64,000 bases of DNA from Mucilaginibacter sp. SG564 (GTDB lineage: Bacteria; Bacteroidota; Bacteroidia; Sphingobacteriales; Sphingobacteriaceae). Position numbers and translations under genes: made by a program. The stretch lies in NCBI RefSeq assembly GCF_013149275.1, contig NZ_JABGNA010000006.1, forward strand, positions 62,001-126,000, given 5' to 3'. The notes below the pieces were generated by a model. It saw only the letters and a program-made list of their open reading frames with translations, was not told the DNA's origin and searched no databases. This document shows, in pieces, positions 1-6,569 of the stretch; the stretch's first letter is position 1, and every line of letters begins with the position of its first letter.

Positions 1-33
1 GGAAGCCTGCCTAATATGGGGACACGGTGATAG

Positions 34-60
34 GCCCTGGCTATTCTAAGCCACCTGCTT
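34..60. other. No feature recognised at extreme left edge
   Basis: A TGGGGAC-type GC-rich patch at the left edge was inspected; it gives no frame or structure that can be supported. Confidence 0.1.
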
Positions 61-195
61 TCTTGTGAATAATTTGCTGGGGCATCCTGTCCAGTATCCG
101 GTATTTCTCCTGATTTTTTCATTTCCTGGTTTTTTGCATATCCAAAATTACAGTCGTTTCAGTGACAATTTTTGACACCGAAAATGTTTTTTCCC

Positions 196-228
196 TGAAC
201 CGTACAAAATCGGGATATGAACCGTACA
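196..228 (+). promoter_or_regulatory. Direct-repeat site, probable LytTR binding site
   Basis: TGAACCGTACA occurs twice without mismatch, at 196-206 and 218-228. The copies start 22 bp apart, about two helical turns, and the second ends 76 bp before the LytTR start codon. LytTR domains (AgrA/AlgR family) bind imperfect direct repeats with this spacing, so autoregulation is the natural reading. Binding itself is inferred. Confidence 0.6.
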
Positions 229-304
229 TTATTTTTAAGCAATGAGCAAATCCACAATTTCAGCAATTGTGTTTTTGTAATTTTAGATTAATATCTATCG
301 CCTT

Positions 305-1219
305 ATGAAAAAAGAAACAACACTGGGTTGGTTTAAAAGTGAGGGGCCTTATCCTGATAGCTTGCTGATGGCGCTGATTGCCTGCGCCGTTAGCATCTAT
401 ATTCTATGGCCGTTCCCGGATGAGCCTTTCCTTAAACTAATAAGACATCAATGGTTCCTTCATTCTTTTTCGGTCATCTTTACCATCGCTGTCGCCCAGG
501 TATGGCTGATCTTTTGCATAAGTTCCTGGCTGGATGGTAAATACAGGTGGGAGGAGAGATTTTACCATAGGATATTGGGGCAGTTATTAATAGGCTGGAT
601 AATTCCGGTAGCTGTATCGGCCCTGATCAGTTGGTTTTGGTTTCAGCATCTGGAAGCAGATATTCATAGTATCCGGTATGCTTATAACCGTTACATGTTC
701 AAGGCAATGATGGATATTGCCCTGATCCTCAATTTGATTTACCTGGCCAGTTCTATCGGCTGGTTTTTAAAGAGACGACTAAACGCTGAATCAACGGAAA
801 TCGAAGTAAAAGATGTCGAAGTAAAAGAACAAGAAAAACCATCTTTTACAGATTATCTTTATTTACAGATCCCGGATGGAAAGGAAGAAATTAAGGTGCA
901 GGTTAGCGAAATTGCTTATCTCTTCCGCAAGGAAAAAGACACTTTGTTACGGGCACATAACGGCAGGGCTTTCATTTTTTGGCAATCACTGGATAAAATA
1001 GAAAAGCAATTGGACCCGGACTATTTTTACCGGGCCAGCCGCTCCTACATTATTAGCCGCCAAGCCGTCAGGAGTTGGCAAAGGCGCGGCAGAGGGGTGT
1101 TTTTGGAAGTCCTGCCCCAAACCGACGAGCCTGTCAAAGTCGGCAGGGACAAAGCCCTTGAAATAGTTGCATGGATAAAAAAAGAGGAAGCTACTATAAA
1201 CGGCCATGCTATAAGCTAA
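305..1219 (+). CDS. Membrane-anchored LytTR-family transcriptional regulator
   Basis: This is a one-component regulator of 304 residues. Four hydrophobic helices fill the N-terminal half (about residues 20-40, 52-75, 90-112 and 130-153). A charged linker follows, and then a LytTR DNA-binding domain from about residue 183 to 292, recognisable from the segment that includes YLFRKEKDTLLRAH and YFYRASRSYIIS. There is no receiver domain, so the signal is probably sensed by the membrane part, as in other Bacteroidota LytTR proteins with a multi-helix N-terminus. The start is the ATG at 305. A perfect 22-bp-spaced direct repeat upstream suggests autoregulation. The target genes cannot be told from the window; the next intact operon is a toxin-antitoxin system and need not be related. 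Confidence 0.85.
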   Translation: MKKETTLGWFKSEGPYPDSLLMALIACAVSIYILWPFPDEPFLKLIRHQWFLHSFSVIFTIAVAQVWLIFCISSWLDGKYRWEERFYHRILGQLLIGWIIPVAVSALISWFWFQHLEADIHSIRYAYNRYMFKAMMDIALILNLIYLASSIGWFLKRRLNAESTEIEVKDVEVKEQEKPSFTDYLYLQIPDGKEEIKVQVSEIAYLFRKEKDTLLRAHNGRAFIFWQSLDKIEKQLDPDYFYRASRSYIISRQAVRSWQRRGRGVFLEVLPQTDEPVKVGRDKALEIVAWIKKEEATINGHAIS

Positions 1220-1357
1220 TCCCCGTGTTTCGGCAGGCAGCTGCATTACACCACGCACTTTGCTCCGGTTTCCATTCCGCCTACAGCCTCAGCACAGCAA
1301 AACCGAAATTCGCTGCGCTCATGACGGATTTGCGCTTGGCCATTCCTAAAAACGGTT

Positions 1358-1506
1358 CATATTTCACCCGGCGCAGCAAAAGATAGCCCACGCCGGAATA
1401 ACACATCGAGGGTAATACAAGCAGGTTGTTTTGTCCACTTTCATCGGCTGGCCCGCCCTTGACGTGTTATCCGGCCCCACTTTTGGTCGCATAGGTGGTG
1501 AATAAG
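1358..1506. repeat. Structured ~147-bp repeat, left copy
   Basis: This copy and the one at 3400-3547 share AGATAGCCCACGCCGGAA, a GGG(C)TGGCCCGCCCTTGAC-like core and a closing TGAATAAG. Each folds on paper into nested stems. Here the long stem pairs 1392-1412 with 1456-1475 around a single bulged A, and an outer TTCACC (1363-1368) pairs with GGTGAA (1497-1502). The two copies flank the hipBST cassette as direct repeats 2.04 kb apart. Function is unknown; it could be a structured RNA, a recombination site or the ends of a mobile cassette. Confidence 0.7.
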
Positions 1507-1761
1507 AGTACTTGTTGTTGGTGTTTAAACAAATAATCCTTAACGAAACAAAACGGACTAACCCTGACTAAGGGAGTTTTTTGATTGATAACAAAGTGAA
1601 TGTGAAACATTATCGACAAACCGGATTTTAACGTTTTATACCTTCAAACTTTCGACAGTAACTTAAGTTGCTGCCGAAAGTTGAAATTTTTTAATTGTTG
1701 TAGACTGAATACATAGACTAACCTGCAACTAGTTAAACATGATTTTTTAACTAACCAATAA

Positions 1762-1896
1762 TCCCGATAGGGTATAGAACAAGCACAACTTTGCCATATA
1801 GTCCCGACAGGGTATAATTATGATATTAATAGACGATATAATCCCGATAGGGTATAGTTAATAAAATTTATTTATATTTGTACCCGAAAGGGTATA
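1762..1896 (+). promoter_or_regulatory. Four-copy HipB operator array
   Basis: Four near-identical 15-mers lie at 1762-1776, 1802-1816, 1842-1856 and 1882-1896. They read TCCCGATAGGGTATA (first and third), TCCCGACAGGGTATA and ACCCGAAAGGGTATA. Each is a partly palindromic CCC-N4-GGG core, and successive copies start exactly 40 bp apart. HipB proteins bind inverted repeats upstream of hip operons (TATCC-N8-GGATA in E. coli K-12), so these are assigned to the HTH protein encoded next. The last copy ends 3 bp before the hipB start codon and must overlap the transcript start. Confidence 0.8.
1873..1880 (+). promoter_or_regulatory. -7 box of the hipBST promoter
   Basis: TATATTTG matches the Bacteroidota -7 consensus TAnnTTTG exactly. 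It sits between operators 3 and 4, so transcription should start around 1886-1890 inside operator 4. That leaves a leader of only about 10-14 nt. No clear TTTG-type -33 box is visible. Confidence 0.6.
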
Positions 1897-1899
1897 AAT

Positions 1900-2103
1900 A
1901 TGTTATCTGAGTATTTGAAGAAGAAAAGGAAATCACTAAATCTCACACAGGAAGACCTGGCATCTAAAGCGGGAGTCGGACTTAGGGTCGTTCGTGAGAT
2001 GGAACAGGGAAAACCAACATTGCGGATGGATAAAGTAAATCAGGTGTTGATGTTATTTGGCGCAGAACTCGGAGTGGTATTAAAAGTAAAAAATGATGAG
2101 TAG
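1900..2103 (+). CDS. hipB: HipB-like antitoxin / repressor, HTH_3 family
   Basis: A 67-residue Cro/CI-type helix-turn-helix protein. The HTH spans about residues 4-58, with the recognition region around LTQEDLASKAGVGLRVVREM. It is the DNA-binding member of a tripartite HipBST system, expected to bind the four operators just upstream and repress the operon. The reading frame overlaps the start of the next gene by 11 bases (8 if the second ATG is used), which suggests translational coupling. The ATG at 1900 lies 3 bp after the last operator, so the messenger is nearly leaderless. The family assignment is firm; repression is inferred from layout. Confidence 0.85.
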   Translation: MLSEYLKKKRKSLNLTQEDLASKAGVGLRVVREMEQGKPTLRMDKVNQVLMLFGAELGVVLKVKNDE

Positions 2104-2419
2104 GAAAGGTTTGGTGTATTTTCAGGACACGCTGGCTGGTGTGCTAGCGGAAACTGATGATGGTTACGAATTTACTTACCAGGCTGATTATTTAGAGAAT
2201 AAGAACGCAAAGCCGGTAAGCTTAACACTACCATTGTCAACCCGGAAATATGAAAGTAAAGTATTATTTGCTTTTTTCGATGGCTTGATACCGGAAGGTT
2301 GGCTGCTGGATTTGGCAACTACACACTGGAAGGTCAAAAGCAATGACCGGTTTGAATTATTACTATTAACATGCAGGGATGCAATCGGAGCTGTAACGGT
2401 TATTCCCGAAATAGATTAA
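2093..2419 (+). CDS. hipS: HipS-like protein (HipA N-terminal subdomain encoded separately)
   Basis: A 108-residue protein matching the N-terminal Couple_hipA subdomain of HipA: it starts with GLVYFQDTLAGVL and carries the FFDGLIPEGWLLDLA segment that in one-piece HipA precedes the kinase core. In the E. coli O127 HipBST system the equivalent free-standing domain, HipS, is the antitoxin that holds the HipT kinase inactive. Gene order here, B-S-T, is the same. Tandem ATG codons at 2093 and 2096 give two possible starts. The stop is 3 bp before hipT, so the three genes form a tight operon. Confidence 0.82.
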   Translation: MMSRKGLVYFQDTLAGVLAETDDGYEFTYQADYLENKNAKPVSLTLPLSTRKYESKVLFAFFDGLIPEGWLLDLATTHWKVKSNDRFELLLLTCRDAIGAVTVIPEID

Positions 2420-2422
2420 GCT

Positions 2423-3346
2423 ATGGCAAATTGTTGGTTTTGTTATCAGGATGCAGGTACATCGTCTTATCATGAAAAATGTTCAAAGCGATTTTTCGGT
2501 ACGGCTAAAGTGCCTGAGCTGGAATTGAATAATAAACTTTTGAAAACGTTGGGCGAACAAACCATCAACGAAAGGATCGCTGTGACCGGAGTTCAGCCCA
2601 AGCTTTCTGTTACCCTAAAAAAGACGAAGGAGCACAACCGCCTGACTATAGTAGGACTTTGGGGAGAATACATACTTAAACCACAACATCCTGGTTTTCC
2701 AGAAATGCCGCAATCAGAAGATCTGACTATGCATTTGGCAAGCCTGTTTAAAATGCCAACTTGCGATCATACTTTAATGGAGGCATCAGACGGCAGTTTG
2801 GTTTATCTTGCCCGTAGATTTGACCGGGTGAAAGGCCATAAGGCTCACATGGAAGATTTCTGCCAGCTTTCTGAATTTTTAACGGAAAATAAATACAAGG
2901 GATCTTATGAAAAGATCGGTAAGCTTATCCTGAAATACTGTACTCAAACTGGTTTTGATGCGCTGACTTATTTTGAACTGGTGTTATTTTCTTTTTTGAC
3001 AGGCAACAATGATATGCACCTGAAGAACTTCTCTGTGCTGTACGGGGACGAAGGAGTAAGCCTAAGCCCTGCCTATGACCTGATCAATGTAAATCTTGTT
3101 AATCCACAGGACGATGAAGAATTGGCCCTGACAATAAACGGCAAAAAGAAAAGAATTGGATTATCTGATTTTGATGTGTTGGCAAGAAGTATGAATATAC
3201 CTGAAACCGCCGTTCGGAATACCTATAACAAATTTTCCTCCGATAATAAGGAGGTTGGTAAGATGATTGAAGCATCATTCCTGAGCCCCGAAAAAAAGGC
3301 ACTATACCTGGAAATTTGGAATAAAAAGCAACGGTTGTTTAATTGA
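2423..3346 (+). CDS. hipT: HipT-like Ser/Thr kinase toxin (HipA C-terminal domain)
   Basis: A 307-residue HipA-fold kinase lacking the N-terminal subdomain, which is encoded by the preceding gene. Visible motifs are a Gly-rich loop TGVQPKLS (55-62), a catalytic loop GNNDMHLKN (194-202, Asp197) and the metal-binding Asp219 in PAYDLINV. The first ~25 residues carry CWFC, then YHEKC and KRFFG, a small Cys/His cluster common in Bacteroidota HipA proteins. Characterized HipT phosphorylates tryptophanyl-tRNA synthetase; the target here is not known. Where E. coli HipT has two autophosphorylated serines just before GVQPK, this protein has Ala53 and Thr55, so its self-regulation may differ. All core catalytic residues are present. 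Confidence 0.85.
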   Translation: MANCWFCYQDAGTSSYHEKCSKRFFGTAKVPELELNNKLLKTLGEQTINERIAVTGVQPKLSVTLKKTKEHNRLTIVGLWGEYILKPQHPGFPEMPQSEDLTMHLASLFKMPTCDHTLMEASDGSLVYLARRFDRVKGHKAHMEDFCQLSEFLTENKYKGSYEKIGKLILKYCTQTGFDALTYFELVLFSFLTGNNDMHLKNFSVLYGDEGVSLSPAYDLINVNLVNPQDDEELALTINGKKKRIGLSDFDVLARSMNIPETAVRNTYNKFSSDNKEVGKMIEASFLSPEKKALYLEIWNKKQRLFN

Positions 3347-3399
3347 CAAGCCGGAGTTATACATTGTGGATTTTTCCTCCTGGTGAGAAAAAATAAAAT

Positions 3400-3547
3400 C
3401 CTTATTCACCGCAGGTGCGAAGATAGCCCACGCCGGAATCAAACGTCAAGGGTACACAAGCGGGCCGTTGTGTCCGCTTCCAGCGGTTGGCCCGCCCTTG
3501 ACATTTGATCCGGCTAAGCGCTTTTGTTGCTTAAGCGTTGAATAAGG
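3400..3547. repeat. Structured ~147-bp repeat, right copy
   Basis: Second copy of the element at 1358-1506. Here the outer stem is longer: CCTTATTCACCGC (3400-3412) pairs with GCGTTGAATAAGG (3535-3547) with one mismatch. The long stem pairs 3432-3452 with 3495-3514 around the same bulged A, and GCGGGCC pairs with GGCCCGC inside it. Relative to the left copy, two base pairs in the long stem have changed in both arms, so pairing is preserved. That argues that the folded form matters. Confidence 0.7.
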
Positions 3548-3750
3548 CTCGGTTGTTCACAAGCGCTCAAACTGCACGCCCTACACATTCCGAACTGGAC
3601 AGTATGTTTCTCATGTAACTCAAAGTGGCGAACGGATTTTAAATTTTATATTTGAACACGCCCCAATCACGGTTATCAATTAAATTATATACAAATACTT
3701 TTTCCGAGATACCTGCATCCCTTAGATTATCTACAGAGGCATTCTATTTT

Positions 3751-3816
3751 TATGTATATTGTCAATTAGGTTTATGTAAATTGTAAGTTTGTGCTATGTA
3801 AATTGTAAGTTTGTCT
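3751..3816 (+). promoter_or_regulatory. Tandem 22-bp promoter repeats
   Basis: TATGTAAATTGTAAGTTTGT is present at 3773-3792 and again at 3795-3814. A weaker copy begins at 3751, so the period is 22 bp. Each good copy contains TAAGTTTG (3784-3791 and 3806-3813), a match to the Bacteroidota -7 box TAnnTTTG. The array ends about 16 bp before the ATPase start codon, which gives either two stacked promoters or a duplicated operator-promoter unit. Confidence 0.6.
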
Positions 3817-3831
3817 GTAATTTTATACCAG

Positions 3832-4995
3832 ATGAGCAAATTTATACCAAGACAGATAGCACCTATTATTAAGGCCCAACAAACAAAATTCCCTGTTTTA
3901 GCTGTTACTGGTCCCCGGCAATCAGGTAAGACAACCTTGTTAAAAGAGCTTTTTAGTGATTACCGTTATGTAACATTGGAAAATCCAAATACACGTTCAT
4001 TTGCATTAGAAGATCCTGTTGCTTTTTTGAATCAATACGATCAGAAAGTTATTTTGGATGAGGTCCAACGAGCACCGGCTTTGTTTTCTTATATACAGAG
4101 CAGGGTTGATGAATCCAAAATAATGGGACAATACATTCTATCAGGCTCACAAAACTTCCATTTGTTAAATAGCATTACTCAAACCCTGGCCGGCAGAGTA
4201 GCTCTATTCAAATTACTTCCTTTGGATTTTACTGAATTAAAGCGCGGGGACTTATTAGCAGATTCCTATACCCAAACCTGCATTAAGGGTTTCTATCCGG
4301 CTATCTTCGATAGGGATATTGATCCTGTTGTCTTTTATGCAAATTACATTCAAACCTATATAGAAAAAGATGTAACGGAATTAATGAATATCAGGGATTT
4401 GAAACTTTTTCGGACATTCTTAGGTTTGTGTGCGGGGCGTGCAGGGCAATTGTTAAACTTTAGCGCTTTAGCGAATGAATGTGACATTTCTCATAATACA
4501 GCCAAAGCTTGGTTATCAATACTCGAAAGCAGTTATATTATATTTCTTTTGCAGCCTTACCATCAAAACTTCAATAAGCGCCTGGTCAAAAGCCCCAAAT
4601 TGTATTTTTACGATACCGGCCTGTTAAATCATTTGTTAGGAATAAGAACTTCTGAAGAATTGGAAGAGAACAGATTGAAAGGGCACATATTTGAGAATAT
4701 GATACTGGCTGAATATCAAAAAAAGAACCATCACTTATATCTGCACCAGGATTATTATTTCTGGCAGGATAGTAATGCCCATGAGGTTGATCTGCTGATG
4801 ACAAAAGGGCAAGGCTTTTCCATTTTTGAGATCAAGGCAACTCAAACCATTAGTCCCGGCTTATTTAAAGAAATGGATCGTTTTGAAGAAATCGCTGCTC
4901 CAGCCGAAGTAAGTAAAACGCTGATTTATGGCGGTGCTGAAAATGAAAAAAGAACAAAATATAATGTTCTTAGCTGGAAAAATGTTTCAGATTAA
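3832..4995 (+). CDS. ATP-binding protein with C-terminal DUF4143 domain
   Basis: A 387-residue P-loop ATPase of the AAA/DUF4143 family, common in bacteria but without a settled role. The Walker A motif GPRQSGKTT is at residues 27-35 and a Walker B-like VILDEVQRA lies near residue 75. The DUF4143 part fills the C-terminal third and includes AHEVDLLM and SIFEIKAT, an E-x-D...E-x-K pattern resembling the PD-(D/E)XK nuclease core found in this domain. A TTG codon 21 bases upstream extends the frame, but it lies inside the -7 promoter box. The ATG at 3832 is therefore taken as the start. The gene has its own promoter array and terminator. Confidence 0.85.
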   Translation: MSKFIPRQIAPIIKAQQTKFPVLAVTGPRQSGKTTLLKELFSDYRYVTLENPNTRSFALEDPVAFLNQYDQKVILDEVQRAPALFSYIQSRVDESKIMGQYILSGSQNFHLLNSITQTLAGRVALFKLLPLDFTELKRGDLLADSYTQTCIKGFYPAIFDRDIDPVVFYANYIQTYIEKDVTELMNIRDLKLFRTFLGLCAGRAGQLLNFSALANECDISHNTAKAWLSILESSYIIFLLQPYHQNFNKRLVKSPKLYFYDTGLLNHLLGIRTSEELEENRLKGHIFENMILAEYQKKNHHLYLHQDYYFWQDSNAHEVDLLMTKGQGFSIFEIKATQTISPGLFKEMDRFEEIAAPAEVSKTLIYGGAENEKRTKYNVLSWKNVSD

Positions 4996-5043
4996 CCGTG
5001 TGCTTTAGTTATGGCATTAAAACTCATCTCGAATGATATTGAC

Positions 5044-5071
5044 TACCTTAAAATAATACAATTTTAAGGTA
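5044..5071 (+). terminator. Hairpin after the DUF4143 ATPase
   Basis: TACCTTAAAAT (5044-5054) and ATTTTAAGGTA (5061-5071) form a perfect 11-bp stem with a 6-base loop, 49 bp after the stop codon. The stem is AT-rich and the following T-run is weak, so termination is probable but not certain. Confidence 0.5.
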
Positions 5072-5165
5072 TAACTTAAATTGCGCATTAAAACGTCTTT
5101 GGAAACCATATTAACATAACGAAGTTTTATTAGGTAATTACTGTCGGTACACTAAATTTTTAAGT

Positions 5166-5439
5166 ATGGCGCGTACAAAGACCCTGAGAAAAAACAAATA
5201 TCTATTGGTCGCATGCTTTTAAACGGAGCAATCAATATCAGACAAACCTCCCGGCAATTAGCCATTTCCAGAAACACAGTGAAAAGTTATATCAAAAAAT
5301 ACAAGGCATTTGCTGACAACTGTCCAGGCGGAGCAGTTTATCAAGATGTTGGAATTCCTGTTTTCAGAATCGAATACCACAGAATGATAAATATCAGGAA
5401 TTGATAAAACGTCTTGACATTATTAATAGGTTTAGATAA
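5166..5439 (+). pseudogene. Decayed IS21-like transposase (IstA N-terminal) fragment
   Basis: The frame opened at 5213 contains NIRQTSRQLAISRNTVKSYI, the N-terminal HTH signature of IS21-family IstA transposases. An ATG at 5166 (MARTKTLRK) starts a different frame that stops after 18 codons. From 5365 a third frame reads DKYQELIKRLD before stopping at 5439, which resembles the sequence that follows the HTH in IstA. The remnant therefore carries at least two frame shifts and lacks the integrase core entirely. Family assignment rests on pattern recognition of the HTH only. Confidence 0.55.
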
Positions 5440-5490
5440 ACCCGCCAGCGCAAAGGATGTCTGGCTACGTTATAACTAAGCGAAAAACAC

Positions 5491-5523
5491 TAATAAAAGC
5501 CATTTACACGATGGCTTTTATTA
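5491..5523. terminator. Perfect 13-bp hairpin, bidirectional terminator candidate
   Basis: TAATAAAAGCCAT (5491-5503) and ATGGCTTTTATTA (5511-5523) pair perfectly over a 7-base loop, with A-rich and T-rich flanks on the two sides. It lies between the transposase remnant and the uronate genes and probably insulates them. Confidence 0.6.
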
Positions 5524-5589
5524 GAATTAAAATAATGAAGACATTGAACATATGTACTAAAAGTTTCAACAAATGATAGATTGCCCAAA

Positions 5590-5599
5590 TTCGTACGAA
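5590..5599. promoter_or_regulatory. Palindrome TTCGTACGAA upstream of the mannonate oxidoreductase
   Basis: A perfect 10-bp palindrome about 140 bp before the start codon at 5738. It could be an operator for a GntR- or LacI-type regulator, but I see only one copy and no regulator gene nearby. Confidence 0.3.
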
Positions 5600-5737
5600 C
5601 TTATTTTTACAGTTATATTGAAATTAAAGATCAGTCAATAACGGAATTTCGTTTTTTTAGCTTTAAAAGAATATATCAACATACCCGGGGACACGAAGTG
5701 TCTTGTTAAATGAGCGGAATAAATTTTATAATTATCT

Positions 5738-6550
5738 ATGAACAGTTTTTCATTAAAAAATAAGGTATTCGTGGTTACAGGAGGAACAGGCATCCTGGGA
5801 CGTGCATTTATTCATGGAATTGCCGCGGCAGGTGGCAATGTTGGTATCTTGGGAAGAAACGAACAGATTGCCGAACAGCGGGTTGTCGAGGCCGAAGCTT
5901 ACGGCGTGAAAGCCCTGGTTCTGGTGGCCGATGTCACTAAAGAAAACGAGCTAATAGCTGCACGGGATCTTTTACTCCGGACATTTCACCGTATAGATGG
6001 AATCGTAAACGCCGCCGGAGGCAATATGCCCGCCGGGGTCATCCAACCATCCGATGATATTTTTTCATTGAATTTTGAAGGCCTTCGCCAATTAATTGAA
6101 TTAAACCTTTTCGGTACTATGCTACCTACCCAGGTATTTGGTAAAGTAATTGCCAGACAAGGCGGGGGAAGCATTGTTAACATATCATCGATGGCATCAC
6201 AACGGGCCATTACCAAAGTGTTGGGCTACAGTTTGGCAAAATCTGCTATTGATATGTACACAAAATGGTTTGCGCTGGAATTGTCAAATCGTTATGGAGA
6301 TAAATTACGGGTTAATGCCATTGCGCCCGGCTTCTTTCTTACAGAACAAAACCGCACACTACTTACCCGTGAAGATGGCTCTTATACTGAGCGTGGTGAG
6401 TTGGTGTTAAAACAAACGCCATACAAACGCTTTGGAGATCCGGAAGAACTGGTAGGTGCCTTGATTTGGCTACTTAGCGATGCATCCCGTTTTGTTAACG
6501 GCGAGATCATTAATATTGACGGCGGCTTTTCTATCAATAGCGGTGTTTAA
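5738..6550 (+). CDS. SDR-family D-mannonate oxidoreductase (fructuronate reductase)
   Basis: A 270-residue classical short-chain dehydrogenase. It has the nucleotide-binding GGTGILGRAF near residues 15-24, NAAGG, the catalytic Ser in NISSMAS, and YSLAK with the active-site Tyr and Lys. It lacks a signal peptide, so it is cytoplasmic. Bacteroidota often carry an SDR of this type next to uxuA, replacing the long-chain UxuB. It would interconvert fructuronate and mannonate with NAD(P)H. The neighbour uxuA (convergent, 19 bp away at the 3' ends) supports that role. Substrate is inferred from context; the SDR fold is certain. Confidence 0.8.
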   Translation: MNSFSLKNKVFVVTGGTGILGRAFIHGIAAAGGNVGILGRNEQIAEQRVVEAEAYGVKALVLVADVTKENELIAARDLLLRTFHRIDGIVNAAGGNMPAGVIQPSDDIFSLNFEGLRQLIELNLFGTMLPTQVFGKVIARQGGGSIVNISSMASQRAITKVLGYSLAKSAIDMYTKWFALELSNRYGDKLRVNAIAPGFFLTEQNRTLLTREDGSYTERGELVLKQTPYKRFGDPEELVGALIWLLSDASRFVNGEIINIDGGFSINSGV

Positions 6551-6569
6551 CACACTAAATAATGTAAAA

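Larger units (their letters stand above)
1..304. other. Upstream region of the LytTR regulator
   Basis: No convincing coding signal is seen on either strand. The right half carries the direct repeat at 196-228 described separately. The left ~150 bases show nothing I recognise and may be the tail of a neighbouring unit outside the window. Confidence 0.5.
1220..1899. other. Intergenic region ahead of hipBST
   Basis: This stretch holds the left copy of the structured repeat (1358-1506) and the operator array and promoter of the toxin-antitoxin operon (1762-1896). The short open frame over 1171-1386 mostly overlaps the LytTR gene and has no family resemblance. Nothing recognisable was found between about 1510 and 1755. 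Confidence 0.5.
3347..3831. other. Intergenic region between hipT and the DUF4143 ATPase
   Basis: It contains the right copy of the structured repeat (3400-3547) and, at its end, tandem 22-bp promoter repeats (3751-3816). Between about 3550 and 3750 I see no gene and no clear structure. Confidence 0.5.

Noticed and set aside
1171..1386. Open frame overlapping the LytTR gene end
   Set aside because: It shares more than 40 bases with a well supported gene in another frame, has no family resemblance, and runs into the structured repeat.
1358..3547. Integron attC sites around hipBST
   Set aside because: The bulged-base hairpins and a GTTGAAT at the right copy recall attC, but the left copy lacks GTTRRRY, the 5' end reads ACC rather than AAC, and no integrase is present. 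Kept only as a test idea.
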